The notes under the pieces were generated by a model, which saw only the letters and a program-made list of their open reading frames with translations, ran no database searches and had not been told where the DNA came from. The position numbers and the translations under genes were made by a program. From Desulfarculaceae bacterium (GTDB lineage Bacteria > Desulfobacterota > Desulfarculia > Desulfarculales > Desulfarculaceae), in assembly GCA_021737645.1 (NCBI GenBank), contig JAIPDO010000007.1, positions 37,362 to 101,361 on the forward strand: a stretch of 64,000 nt of DNA, written 5' to 3'. Each line of letters begins with the position of its first letter. Position 1 is the stretch's first letter. Below are positions 7,734 to 15,303 of the stretch, piece by piece.

Positions 7734-8795
7734 TTAGTCCAGATCGGCGTCGCATACGCGGCACCTGTGTCTGCTGAAGACGTTGCGCACCTTGCAACGG
7801 GGGCATTCGGTCTCTATCTTGTCGCGCACCCAGGGAATAAGCCCCTCGGGCATGAACAACAGGGTCAGCAGCACCAAGCCCGCGAAAATAAACATGCGTA
7901 TCTCGGGCAGACTGGGAAAGTTGTCCAGGACTACGCGAAGAATCTCCATGAGGGGGTAGAGGATGAAGACCCCGGCTATGGGGCCGTAGATGGTGACCAT
8001 GCCGCCGAACACCGCCCAGATGATCACCTGGAAGGACAGGCCCACCTCCAGGCCGGAAGGCCCGGCCAGGCGCATGAAGTGGGCGTAGAGCCCGCCGGCC
8101 ACGCCGGCGAAAAAGCCGCTCATGCAAAAGGCCAGAAGCTTGTAGCGGGTGGTGTTGACCCCCGCGGTGCGCACCGCCAACTCGTCCTCGCGGATGGCGT
8201 GCAGGATGATGCCGGTCTTGGAGTCTGTGATCTTCCACATGGTAAAGCCCAGGATCAGCATCAGGCCGCTGGTCAAGTAGTAGTCCATCACCCGGGAGCC
8301 GGTGAGGCGAGACAGCCCGGCCAGGCCCAGCTCGCCACCGGTGATGTCTGGAATGGCAAAGACTACGCCGGTGAGGATGATGGGAAAGGCCAAGGTGGTC
8401 AGGGCCAGATAGGAGCCCTTGAGCCTGAGGCAGGGGATGCCCACTATCAACCCGGTGAGCACTCCTCCCACCGCGCCCAAGGGTATGGAGAAATAAGGCG
8501 GCAGGCCCAGCTTGAGGTTCAACAAGGCGGTGACGTAGGCGGCCACCCCGAAAAACAGGGCGTGGCCGAAGTTCATCTGCCCGGTGAACCCGGAAAGCAG
8601 GTCCCAGCTCGCCGCGAAGATGGCAAAGATGGAGGTGAGTATCAGCACTCTGAGGAAGTAATAGTCCTGGGTGAAAATAGGCAAGGCCATGAGTGCCACG
8701 ATGAAAACCAGCACCGCCACGCGGCTGGGCAGAACCAGCACCTCGGTGCGCAGCACCTTTACGGTCCTACGGAAGTAAACGCCGGGCAGGCCCAT
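7734..8795 (-). CDS. ABC transporter permease, LivM type, with C-terminal zinc ribbon
   Basis: A 353-aa inner-membrane permease of the HAAT family. The hydrophobic core with the LivM signature region (SWDLLSGFTGQMNFGHA) is intact and ends with MPEGLIPWVRDKIE. Attached after it is a 23-residue tail with four cysteines at 331, 334, 345 and 348, spaced C-x2-C-x10-C-x2-C, which reads as a small zinc ribbon or rubredoxin-like knuckle facing the cytoplasm. Ordinary LivM proteins stop before this point. The stop codon of the LivH-like gene lies 1 bp before this start. Confidence 0.9.
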   Translation of the reverse strand: MGLPGVYFRRTVKVLRTEVLVLPSRVAVLVFIVALMALPIFTQDYYFLRVLILTSIFAIFAASWDLLSGFTGQMNFGHALFFGVAAYVTALLNLKLGLPPYFSIPLGAVGGVLTGLIVGIPCLRLKGSYLALTTLAFPIILTGVVFAIPDITGGELGLAGLSRLTGSRVMDYYLTSGLMLILGFTMWKITDSKTGIILHAIREDELAVRTAGVNTTRYKLLAFCMSGFFAGVAGGLYAHFMRLAGPSGLEVGLSFQVIIWAVFGGMVTIYGPIAGVFILYPLMEILRVVLDNFPSLPEIRMFIFAGLVLLTLLFMPEGLIPWVRDKIETECPRCKVRNVFSRHRCRVCDADLD

Positions 8796-8796
8796 G

Positions 8797-9666
8797 CTAA
8801 CGCTCCTCCTCGAAAGACACCCCGAACAGGCCCTCGGGCCTGATCAAAAGCACCAAAATCATGATGGACAGGGCAACCGAGTCCTTGAGGAACGAGCCCA
8901 TGGGAAGCAGGAAAACCACCATGGACTCGGCAAATCCCAGGATGAAGGCCCCCACGAAGCTGCCCTCGATGCTGCCCAGGCCTCCCAAGACCACGATGGC
9001 CAGCATCATTATGAGGGGATGCATCCACATGGTGGGCTCCACCGTGACCAGGGGCACCACGATGGCTCCGGTGATCGCGGCCATGCCCACGGAAACGGCC
9101 ATGGTGCCCATGGCCACCCGGGTCACGTTCATGCCCATGAGGTTGGCCACCTCCCGGTCCTGGGCCGTGGAGCGTATGGCCAAGCCCAGGCGGGTCTTCT
9201 GCAAGAAGACCCTGGTGGCCAGCAGCACCACCAAAGCCAGGCCCAAGGCAAGCAGGTGCTGATAGGTGACCTTCACCCCTAAAATGGTGGCGTAGCCGTC
9301 TATCAGAGGATTCACTCCCAGATAGTGGCCGCCGAAAATCATCAGGAAAACCTCTTGGATCATCATGGCCACGGCGATGGTGGCTATGAGCACCGCCGCC
9401 TCATGCTCCTGGATGGGCTTGATGAAAAAGTTGTAGATCAACAGACCCAGGACCACTGTGAGCAAAATGGAAGCCACCATGGCCACGGGGGCGGGCAGGC
9501 CCATCATTTTGGTGCCTATATAGATGAGGTAGGCAGCGGTCATGTACAGGGCGGTGTGGGCGATATTGATGATGCGCGCCACGCCCAGCACCAGGGAAAA
9601 GCCGATGGCCAGCAGGGCGTAAACGCTGCCCTTTATCAAGCCGTCGATGATGATGTCCAGTATCAT
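8797..9666 (-). CDS. ABC transporter permease, LivH type
   Basis: A 289-aa inner-membrane permease with about eight hydrophobic segments. The N-terminal segment IIDGLIKGSVYALLAIGFSL and the GVNPLIDGYATILG segment are typical of LivH. The C-terminus ends with RPEGLFGVSFEEER, as in the family. It is separated from the binding-protein gene by 129 bp that contain a strong hairpin without a T-tract. It forms the transmembrane pore together with the LivM-like protein. Confidence 0.9.
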   Translation of the reverse strand: MILDIIIDGLIKGSVYALLAIGFSLVLGVARIINIAHTALYMTAAYLIYIGTKMMGLPAPVAMVASILLTVVLGLLIYNFFIKPIQEHEAAVLIATIAVAMMIQEVFLMIFGGHYLGVNPLIDGYATILGVKVTYQHLLALGLALVVLLATRVFLQKTRLGLAIRSTAQDREVANLMGMNVTRVAMGTMAVSVGMAAITGAIVVPLVTVEPTMWMHPLIMMLAIVVLGGLGSIEGSFVGAFILGFAESMVVFLLPMGSFLKDSVALSIMILVLLIRPEGLFGVSFEEER

Positions 9667-9754
9667 GCGTCCATCCTTAGCCCGGCGGTAAGCCCTGATG
9701 GTCGGCGCGGCGTTGAGACCCCACGCCTAAGATTGGCCGGTCATGCCTCCGAGC

Positions 9755-9778
9755 CCCTCCGGGCCGGAGCCCGGAGGG
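9755..9778 (-). other. Strong intercistronic hairpin after the binding-protein gene
   Basis: A perfect 10-bp stem CCCTCCGGGC / GCCCGGAGGG (arms 9755-9764 and 9769-9778) closes a 4-nt loop. On the transcribed minus strand the loop is TCCG closed by C-G, a UNCG-type tetraloop. There is no T-tract. It lies between the abundant periplasmic binding protein and the permeases and probably acts as a 3-prime stabiliser or processing stop rather than a terminator. Confidence 0.7.
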
Positions 9779-9795
9779 ACTGAAGATGCAATCTC

Positions 9796-11079
9796 TTACT
9801 TTTTGTTCTTCCAGTAATCCACGACCCAAGGGGGCAGCTTGAAAGGCACGGTGCCCTCGTAGAACACCTTCTGCCAGTGATAGGGCCAAACGCACTTGAT
9901 CTCGCCGTCCTGCCACTGGGTGCCTATGGCGGTCACGTAGCCCGGACCCCAGGTCACGTCGTGGGACTTGTCGAAAACCACGCGCCCGGCGGTGTCTATG
10001 TAGTCGGTCTTCTCCAGGAAGGGCAGCACCTTGTCGGAATTGACGCTGCCAGCCTTCTCCACCGCTTCTTTGAGGATGTACAAGGCATCATAGGTCCCGG
10101 CGGTGTAGTTGGGCGCTTGGTTATAGAGCTTTACGTACTTGTCGTAGAAGGGAATGGTCTTGGGAGTGATGGCCACCCGAGCGTAGGTATTGATGGTTTC
10201 GACGTAGTTACCCTTGCCGCCGGTGGCTTCCCAGAAGCCGGACTTCTGCGACTCCACGTTGATACCAACCGCCACGGCGGGGACCTTGAGTTCGCCCATC
10301 TGCTTGGCGAAGGTCAGGCCCACCGAAGACGAAAATGTGGTGAATACGATATGGGCCCCGGAGCGCTGGATAGCCGCCAACTCGGCGGTGCAATCCTTGG
10401 CCACCGGAGAGGGACGCCACACGCCGACCACTTCCATACCCATCTTGGCCGGGAGCACCTTCTGGGAGATGTGGACGATAGGATCGGCCCAGGCCGCCTT
10501 TTCGGCCACTACCGCCACCTTGATCTTCTTGATACCCAGGGTCTTCTTCATGATGGCGGCAGCGGTGCCCAGCAGGATGAAGTCGACCTTGCCCAAGAAC
10601 TTCGAGTTGATGGGGGTCAGGCGGAACCAATACTTATAGCGGTCGTAATCCTTGGTAACCCTGGTGCACAGCTCCGGGTGGGCCGCGCCGCAGCCAATGA
10701 AAATCTTTTTGGCGTCCATGGCGATGTCTTGCATCACCTGCACCGCCTCGGTACGGAAGCCACCGACCAAAAAGTCCACGTTGTAGCGGCTGATGGCCAT
10801 TTCAACCGCATTGGTGGCATCGGGTATGCTCAGGAACTCGTTGGTGTCCACCTTAATGAGCTTGATGGGGCGCATCACCCCGGCCACCTTTACGCCACCG
10901 GCCTTGTTGATTTCGTCGGCCGCCATGGTGGCCCCGTTCCAGTGGCCCTCGCCCTGGGTGAAGGACATGGGACCCAGCACCCCGATTTTAACGGGCTCTA
11001 CCGCTCCCACCGGCAGGCACATGGCCATGACCAAAGACAGCCCCAGCAGCACTGTCCCAACTCTCCCCAAAAATTGCAT
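9796..11079 (-). CDS. Periplasmic substrate-binding protein, LivK/HAAT type
   Basis: A 427-aa secreted receptor for the Liv-type transporter. Residues 1-26 form a signal peptide (hydrophobic LLGLSLVMAMCLPVGA), and the mature part begins VEPVKIGVLGPMSFTQGEGHWNGA, the classic first strand and loop of the type I periplasmic binding fold. The frame is open back to 11271, but ATG 11079 has GGGAGGG a few bases upstream and starts the signal peptide, so I chose it. It is the first gene of the operon that continues to 2477. The ligand is unknown. Co-transcription with an acyl-CoA ligase suggests a carboxylate. Confidence 0.9.
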   Translation of the reverse strand: MQFLGRVGTVLLGLSLVMAMCLPVGAVEPVKIGVLGPMSFTQGEGHWNGATMAADEINKAGGVKVAGVMRPIKLIKVDTNEFLSIPDATNAVEMAISRYNVDFLVGGFRTEAVQVMQDIAMDAKKIFIGCGAAHPELCTRVTKDYDRYKYWFRLTPINSKFLGKVDFILLGTAAAIMKKTLGIKKIKVAVVAEKAAWADPIVHISQKVLPAKMGMEVVGVWRPSPVAKDCTAELAAIQRSGAHIVFTTFSSSVGLTFAKQMGELKVPAVAVGINVESQKSGFWEATGGKGNYVETINTYARVAITPKTIPFYDKYVKLYNQAPNYTAGTYDALYILKEAVEKAGSVNSDKVLPFLEKTDYIDTAGRVVFDKSHDVTWGPGYVTAIGTQWQDGEIKCVWPYHWQKVFYEGTVPFKLPPWVVDYWKNKK

Positions 11080-12103
11080 GATACTTCCCTCCCTTTTGAC
11101 TGTTGGGCCAGACCGCTTACTTGGGCAGAGATACTGCCGGAAGCCGGCCGTGGCCGGGTATCCTTGGCCGGGTGGCAGCCACGGGACCACCGCCCTTGCT
11201 CGACCAGAGCCTTGCGCTGACGGTAGCGTCGGGCCCCAGCGGGATCGTCCAATAGGAAGCTGTAAAATCAAGTTGTCTGCGGTTCAAGGTGCAGTTCAGG
11301 ATGAGGCGCAGATATTCACAGTGTGAGATTCAATATCCGCTTAGCCGTGGGCGCTTGCTGCCCGGCGCACGAAGCTTAAAGCATTCGATACATTAGCGGC
11401 CGGTTCTGCATCGGCCGGTCAATGCCTAGATGATGATTGGCTGGGTTCGAGCCACGGCCCCAAAAGGGGCGATGGTTGATTGTGTGCTGGTGCAAAGGGT
11501 GTAAGGTTGCGGGCTAGTGCTGAGTATGATTCAACCCATCTTGGCATAAAACCCGTCCTGTTTTCACCCATGGAAAGCGACCCCGGCATTTTCGCGCCCG
11601 CTATGGCCCTGGCAGGTTTTGCGCCGGGCATTCGGCCCTTCAGCCTTAAAGTAAAATTACTTTCCAAATTTGAGGCACTCCACCGGCCGGGCCAGCTTTA
11701 TAGGGCTGCCTCTTCGCTTTTTCAGTATCTACTGTATATTCGCACTCAACGTTTAGTCAAGCTATTCGTTCAGATTATTTAATTAAGTATTAACTTAAAG
11801 ATATGTTGCCAACTTAAAGCCTTTATGAGATCATGCACCAATATGATAGATTGTAAAAAATGGGGAGGCAGAGGCACTTTGGGGGTTTCATGCGGCAGGT
11901 CGCGGCTTTCTCTGCCGGACCGAAAACGCTTTAAGAGCAAACGATGCTGCCGCAGGCGTGGCGGGGGTAATTTTATCCCGGTACATATTCGATGATTTGG
12001 GTTTTCTCCGCGAGTGGTGTAAAAAAGTGTCCAGCATGAATATTATTCATTTGCTCCCAAATAAAAATAGAGCTTGCAACAAACCGTGGGAGGCAGGGTT
12101 GCA
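11080..12103. other. Divergent control region between liv operon and MerR regulator
   Basis: About 1 kb without a convincing gene. Short frames at 11419-11667 (minus) and 11480-11782 (plus) overlap each other, have no recognisable domain and are probably chance. The part from 11690 to 11870 is AT-rich and should hold the promoters. It includes the direct repeat AACTTAAAG at 11792-11800 and 11811-11819 (19-bp period). I could not identify a confident -35/-10 pair for the liv operon. Confidence 0.6.
11792..11819. repeat. Direct repeat AACTTAAAG x2
   Basis: Two identical 9-bp copies start 19 bp apart in the AT-rich divergent region between the liv operon and the MerR regulator. The spacing approximates two helical turns, which fits a protein-binding site. 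The protein is not known. The neighbouring MerR product is one candidate. Confidence 0.4.
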
Positions 12104-12793
12104 ATGAAAATAAGTGAACTGGCCAAGCGCACCGATGTGCCCAAACAGACCATCCATTATTATATTAGGTCCGGCTTGCTGCCCAAGCCCCGCAAGCTGG
12201 GCTCCAACTCCGCTGACTACGATGAAAGCTACGTGGAGCGCATACGGCTCATCAAGGAGTTGCAAAACGACTTCTTCCTGCCCCTGCCCACCATCAAGAA
12301 AATCATGTGGGAAAACCGCAGCGCCAGCAAAATGGCCATGCTCAAGCTGCGCACTGAATATTTCCGCCCCATGGAGCACTACCTGGGAAACGGGGTGGTA
12401 GGGGACGAGGCATTTCTCAAGGCCACCAGCTTGGCCGCGCGCTGGCTGCCCATCATGAAGGAATGGAACCTCATCAGTTCCAAGGAGGAAAACGGCGAAA
12501 ACGTCTATTCCCAAGACGACATCATCATAGCCAAGGTCATGGTCAACATGGCCAAGCTGGGCATCAACCGGGCGAGCAACTTCCAGCCGGAAGTCACCCT
12601 GCCCATGCTGGCCGACACCTTCAAGAAGGTGGCCAAGGACCTCATTGAGGACTTCCGCCGGGCCACCGTGGACATGAAACCTGGCGAGCGCGAAGAACTG
12701 TCCTTCCGCGGTCACGAGATCATGGGCGTGCTTTTTTATCACCTCTACCGCAAATACGCACGGGAATACCTGCAAGAAAAGCCACGCAGCTAG
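12104..12793 (+). CDS. MerR-family transcriptional regulator
   Basis: A 229-aa regulator. Residues 1-70 form the MerR winged helix (MKISELAKRTDVPKQTIHYY, then GLLPKP), followed by a dimerisation helix and a long C-terminal region of about 150 residues without the cysteines of metal-sensing MerR proteins. That favours an organic effector. The start is ATG 12104 with GGGAGG at 12088-12093; the upstream TTG at 12074 lacks a site. It is read toward the hydratase operon at 13162, whose candidate promoter (12921-12951) has the 19-bp spacer typical of MerR-activated promoters. I infer that it controls that operon and perhaps the divergent liv operon. Confidence 0.85.
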   Translation: MKISELAKRTDVPKQTIHYYIRSGLLPKPRKLGSNSADYDESYVERIRLIKELQNDFFLPLPTIKKIMWENRSASKMAMLKLRTEYFRPMEHYLGNGVVGDEAFLKATSLAARWLPIMKEWNLISSKEENGENVYSQDDIIIAKVMVNMAKLGINRASNFQPEVTLPMLADTFKKVAKDLIEDFRRATVDMKPGEREELSFRGHEIMGVLFYHLYRKYAREYLQEKPRS

Positions 12794-12920
12794 CGCCCTC
12801 TCCCCACCCAGCCAACCGCCAAAATTAGGCCCGGCCAGGCCAATCCGGCCATACCTGCCCAAATGAGAGCCATTCACTGCCCTCATAGTCCATTTTTCCG
12901 AACCATTGTTCATTTTATGC

Positions 12921-12951
12921 TTGCATTAGTTCATGTCTTTGCTTGTATAAT
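12921..12951 (+). promoter_or_regulatory. Candidate promoter with 19-bp spacer (MerR-type)
   Basis: TTGCAT at 12921-12926 and a perfect TATAAT at 12946-12951 are separated by 19 bp. Long 19-20-bp spacers are the hallmark of promoters activated by MerR-family proteins, and a MerR gene lies just upstream. A clear dyad inside the spacer is not visible, which weakens the case. Operator-like site III would lie about 20 bp after the start of transcription, consistent with repression by a second regulator. Confidence 0.5.
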
Positions 12952-12977
12952 CTAGGTGTTGCAGGTTTAGTACAGAG

Positions 12978-12992
12978 CAACGCAATACGTTA
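12978..12992. promoter_or_regulatory. Operator-like palindrome, site III
   Basis: CAACGCAATACGTTA differs from site I at one base in each half, plus the centre. It lies just downstream of the candidate promoter of the hydratase operon, a position suited to repression. The best candidate binder is the GntR protein encoded at 681. Confidence 0.5.
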
Positions 12993-13161
12993 TTCTTCAA
13001 CATAATAACGGCCTTAACCACTCGGATGAAGCTTAATTTAGGGGCAATGCCCAGGTTGCCGCGGCCCGCGGGGCCAAGGCACGGGCAAAAAAAGCTCGCA
13101 GCCGCCCGCCGAACGGCGGCAGGCTGGTGGCGGCACCCCCTTTTGGTCTAGGGAGAGGGAA

Positions 13162-15291
13162 ATGAACACGCAATACCAGACGGTCAAGGTGGAGCTTATT
13201 GACGGGGTGGCCATTTTGCAGATGGACAATCCCCCGGTCAACCAGATGTCCGAGCACTTCATACTGGAGTTGAAGCAGGCCACCCTGGAAACGGTGGAAG
13301 ACCCCGAGGTAAAGGTGATCATCCTCACCGGCACGGGCAAAAATTTCGTGGCCGGGGCCGACGTCACCCAACTTCTCACCGTAAATGAGAAGGCCCCTTT
13401 CGTTGCCAAGCTCATGGATGTGCACAGCTGGTTGAACGCCCTGGAAGCCTCGCCCAAGCCCATCATCGCGGCCATCAACGGCAACTGCCTGGGCGGGGGC
13501 ATGGAAATCGCCCTGGCCTGCCACTACCGCATCGCCGCCCAGGGAGTGAGCCTGGGCCTGCCCGAGGTAAAGCTGGGCCTGTTGCCCGGCAGCGCGGGCA
13601 CCCAGCGCATGCCCCGGATCGTCGGCCTGCCCGAAGCCCTGGACCTGATGCTCACCGGCAAGTTCATCAAGGCCCAAAAGGCTTGGTCCCTGGGCCTGGT
13701 GGACGAAGAAGTGCCTTTGGATCAGCTACGCCAGGCGGCGCTGACTGCCGCGGGCAAATTCCAAAAAGGCCTATTGAGCCACAAAAGCCGCAAAGCCAGC
13801 CGCCGCTTCGACCGCCTGCCCAGCGCCAGCGAGAAAACCAGCCTGATCAATTTCATAAAGGCCCAGACCGCGCCCAAGGCCAAGGGCTATATCGCCCCCT
13901 TCAAGATCATCGAGGCGGTGGAAAAGGGCCTGTCCACCGATTTCGAGGCGGACATCGCCCGGGAAGCCGACCTGTTCGGCGACTGCCTGGTGTCCGACGT
14001 GGCCAAGAACCTCATCGGTATCTTCCTGAATGAGCGCTCCGCGGGGCGTTTGCCCCGCATCAAGGGCCTCACCCCGGCCAAGCCCAAAAAGGTGGGCATG
14101 CTGGGCGGCGGGGTCATGGGGTCGAGCATCGTGCACCTGCTGCTGTCCAGCGGCCTGGATGCGGTGCTGTGGGAGGTGAACGACCAGGCCCTGGCCAAGG
14201 CGGTTGAGGCCATCAAGAAGACCTTCGCCTACAAGATAAAGATAAAGAAGCTAAAACCGGCGCAGCTCGATGCCCTTATCGCCGAAAAGCTCACCACCAC
14301 CACCGACCTGGCCGACATGGCCGAGGTGGACCTGGTGATCGAGGCGGTTTTGGAAAACATGGAGGTGAAACAGGACATCTGGAAAAAGCTGGAGGGCATC
14401 TGCCGCCCAGATGTGATTTTCGCCACCAACACCTCGGCCCTGCCCATCACCGAGATGGCCACGGTGCTGGCTGACCCCGGCCGCATGATCGGTCTGCACT
14501 TCTTCAACCCGGCCGAGCGCATGCCATTGCTGGAGATCATCTGCGCCGAGCAGACCTCGGACCAGACCTTGGCCACCAGCGTGGCCTTTGGCCGCACCAT
14601 CAAGAAGGTGCCGGTGGTGGTAAACGACGGCCCCGGCTTCTACGTATCACGCCAGTTGGGCGGGCTCATGGGCGGCTCAGTGTTCCTCATGGCCGATGGC
14701 GTCAGCCCGGTGGATATCGAGGCGGCCCTCATGGACTACGGCATGCCCATGGGGCCGGCCACCCTGTCGGACCTCACCGGCATCGACATCAACTACCACG
14801 TGAACCAGACCTTCGCCCGCCGCCTGGGCGACCGCTACAAGGTCCATCCGCTCACCGAGGCCATCTACGCCCTGGGAGATTACGGCCGCAAGACCGGGCG
14901 GGGCTACTTTGACTACAGCGGCCCCAAGCCGGTGCCCAACCCCCGGGTGGCCCAGGTGCTGGCCGACTATCTCAAAGAGCATCAGGTGGCCCCCCGCGAG
15001 ATGAGCAAGCAAGAGATCATCGACGTGATGCTGGCCAACGGCATCAACGAGGCGGCCCTGATGATGCAAGAAGGCATCTGCGACCGTCCGGCGGACATGG
15101 ATTTGGCCATGATCTACGGCACCGGCTTCCCGCCCTACCGGGGCGGCATCTTCCGCTACGCCGACAAGTGGGGATTGGACAAGGTGCTGGCCAAGCTCAC
15201 CGAACTGGAAGCACGCTACGGGGCCCGCTTTGCCCCAGCCGAGCTTATCAAGAGCATGGCCGCCGAAGGCCGCACCTTCTATCAGGACTAA
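13162..15291 (+). CDS. Fused enoyl-CoA hydratase / 3-hydroxyacyl-CoA dehydrogenase (FadB/FadJ type)
   Basis: A 709-aa two-function beta-oxidation enzyme. Residues 1-190 are a crotonase domain with the oxyanion segment AGADVTQLL, and both glutamates are present, in GGGMEIALAC and in LPEVKLGLLPG. Residues about 310-490 are the NAD-binding domain (KVGMLGGGVMGSS), and the C-terminal part carries two 3-hydroxyacyl-CoA dehydrogenase helical domains. ATG 13162 has GGGAGAGG upstream. It heads an operon with a long acyl-CoA dehydrogenase (12-bp gap) and a thiolase, together a complete beta-oxidation cycle. Control is probably by the MerR protein upstream and by the protein that binds site III. Confidence 0.92.
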   Translation: MNTQYQTVKVELIDGVAILQMDNPPVNQMSEHFILELKQATLETVEDPEVKVIILTGTGKNFVAGADVTQLLTVNEKAPFVAKLMDVHSWLNALEASPKPIIAAINGNCLGGGMEIALACHYRIAAQGVSLGLPEVKLGLLPGSAGTQRMPRIVGLPEALDLMLTGKFIKAQKAWSLGLVDEEVPLDQLRQAALTAAGKFQKGLLSHKSRKASRRFDRLPSASEKTSLINFIKAQTAPKAKGYIAPFKIIEAVEKGLSTDFEADIAREADLFGDCLVSDVAKNLIGIFLNERSAGRLPRIKGLTPAKPKKVGMLGGGVMGSSIVHLLLSSGLDAVLWEVNDQALAKAVEAIKKTFAYKIKIKKLKPAQLDALIAEKLTTTTDLADMAEVDLVIEAVLENMEVKQDIWKKLEGICRPDVIFATNTSALPITEMATVLADPGRMIGLHFFNPAERMPLLEIICAEQTSDQTLATSVAFGRTIKKVPVVVNDGPGFYVSRQLGGLMGGSVFLMADGVSPVDIEAALMDYGMPMGPATLSDLTGIDINYHVNQTFARRLGDRYKVHPLTEAIYALGDYGRKTGRGYFDYSGPKPVPNPRVAQVLADYLKEHQVAPREMSKQEIIDVMLANGINEAALMMQEGICDRPADMDLAMIYGTGFPPYRGGIFRYADKWGLDKVLAKLTELEARYGARFAPAELIKSMAAEGRTFYQD

Positions 15292-15303
15292 GGAAGGCGC
15301 CCC

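Larger units (their letters stand above)
12794..13161. other. Control region of the hydratase/dehydrogenase/thiolase operon
   Basis: A 368-bp gap without a gene. It contains an imperfect direct repeat at 12908-12945, a candidate promoter at 12921-12951 and operator-like site III at 12978-12992, all listed separately. The remaining part, 13000-13150, is GC-rich untranslated leader. The ribosome-binding site GGGAGAGG of the next gene is at 13151-13158. Confidence 0.6.

Noticed and set aside
9877..11220. Plus-strand frame of 447 codons
   Set aside because: It is the complement of the Liv-type binding protein, which has a signal peptide and a clear fold.
11419..11782. Two small overlapping frames on opposite strands between liv operon and MerR gene
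   Set aside because: No ribosome-binding site, no recognisable domain, and mutual overlap; probably chance.
12047..12913. Minus-strand frame of 288 codons
   Set aside because: It is the complement of the MerR regulator, which has a clear helix-turn-helix and ribosome-binding site.
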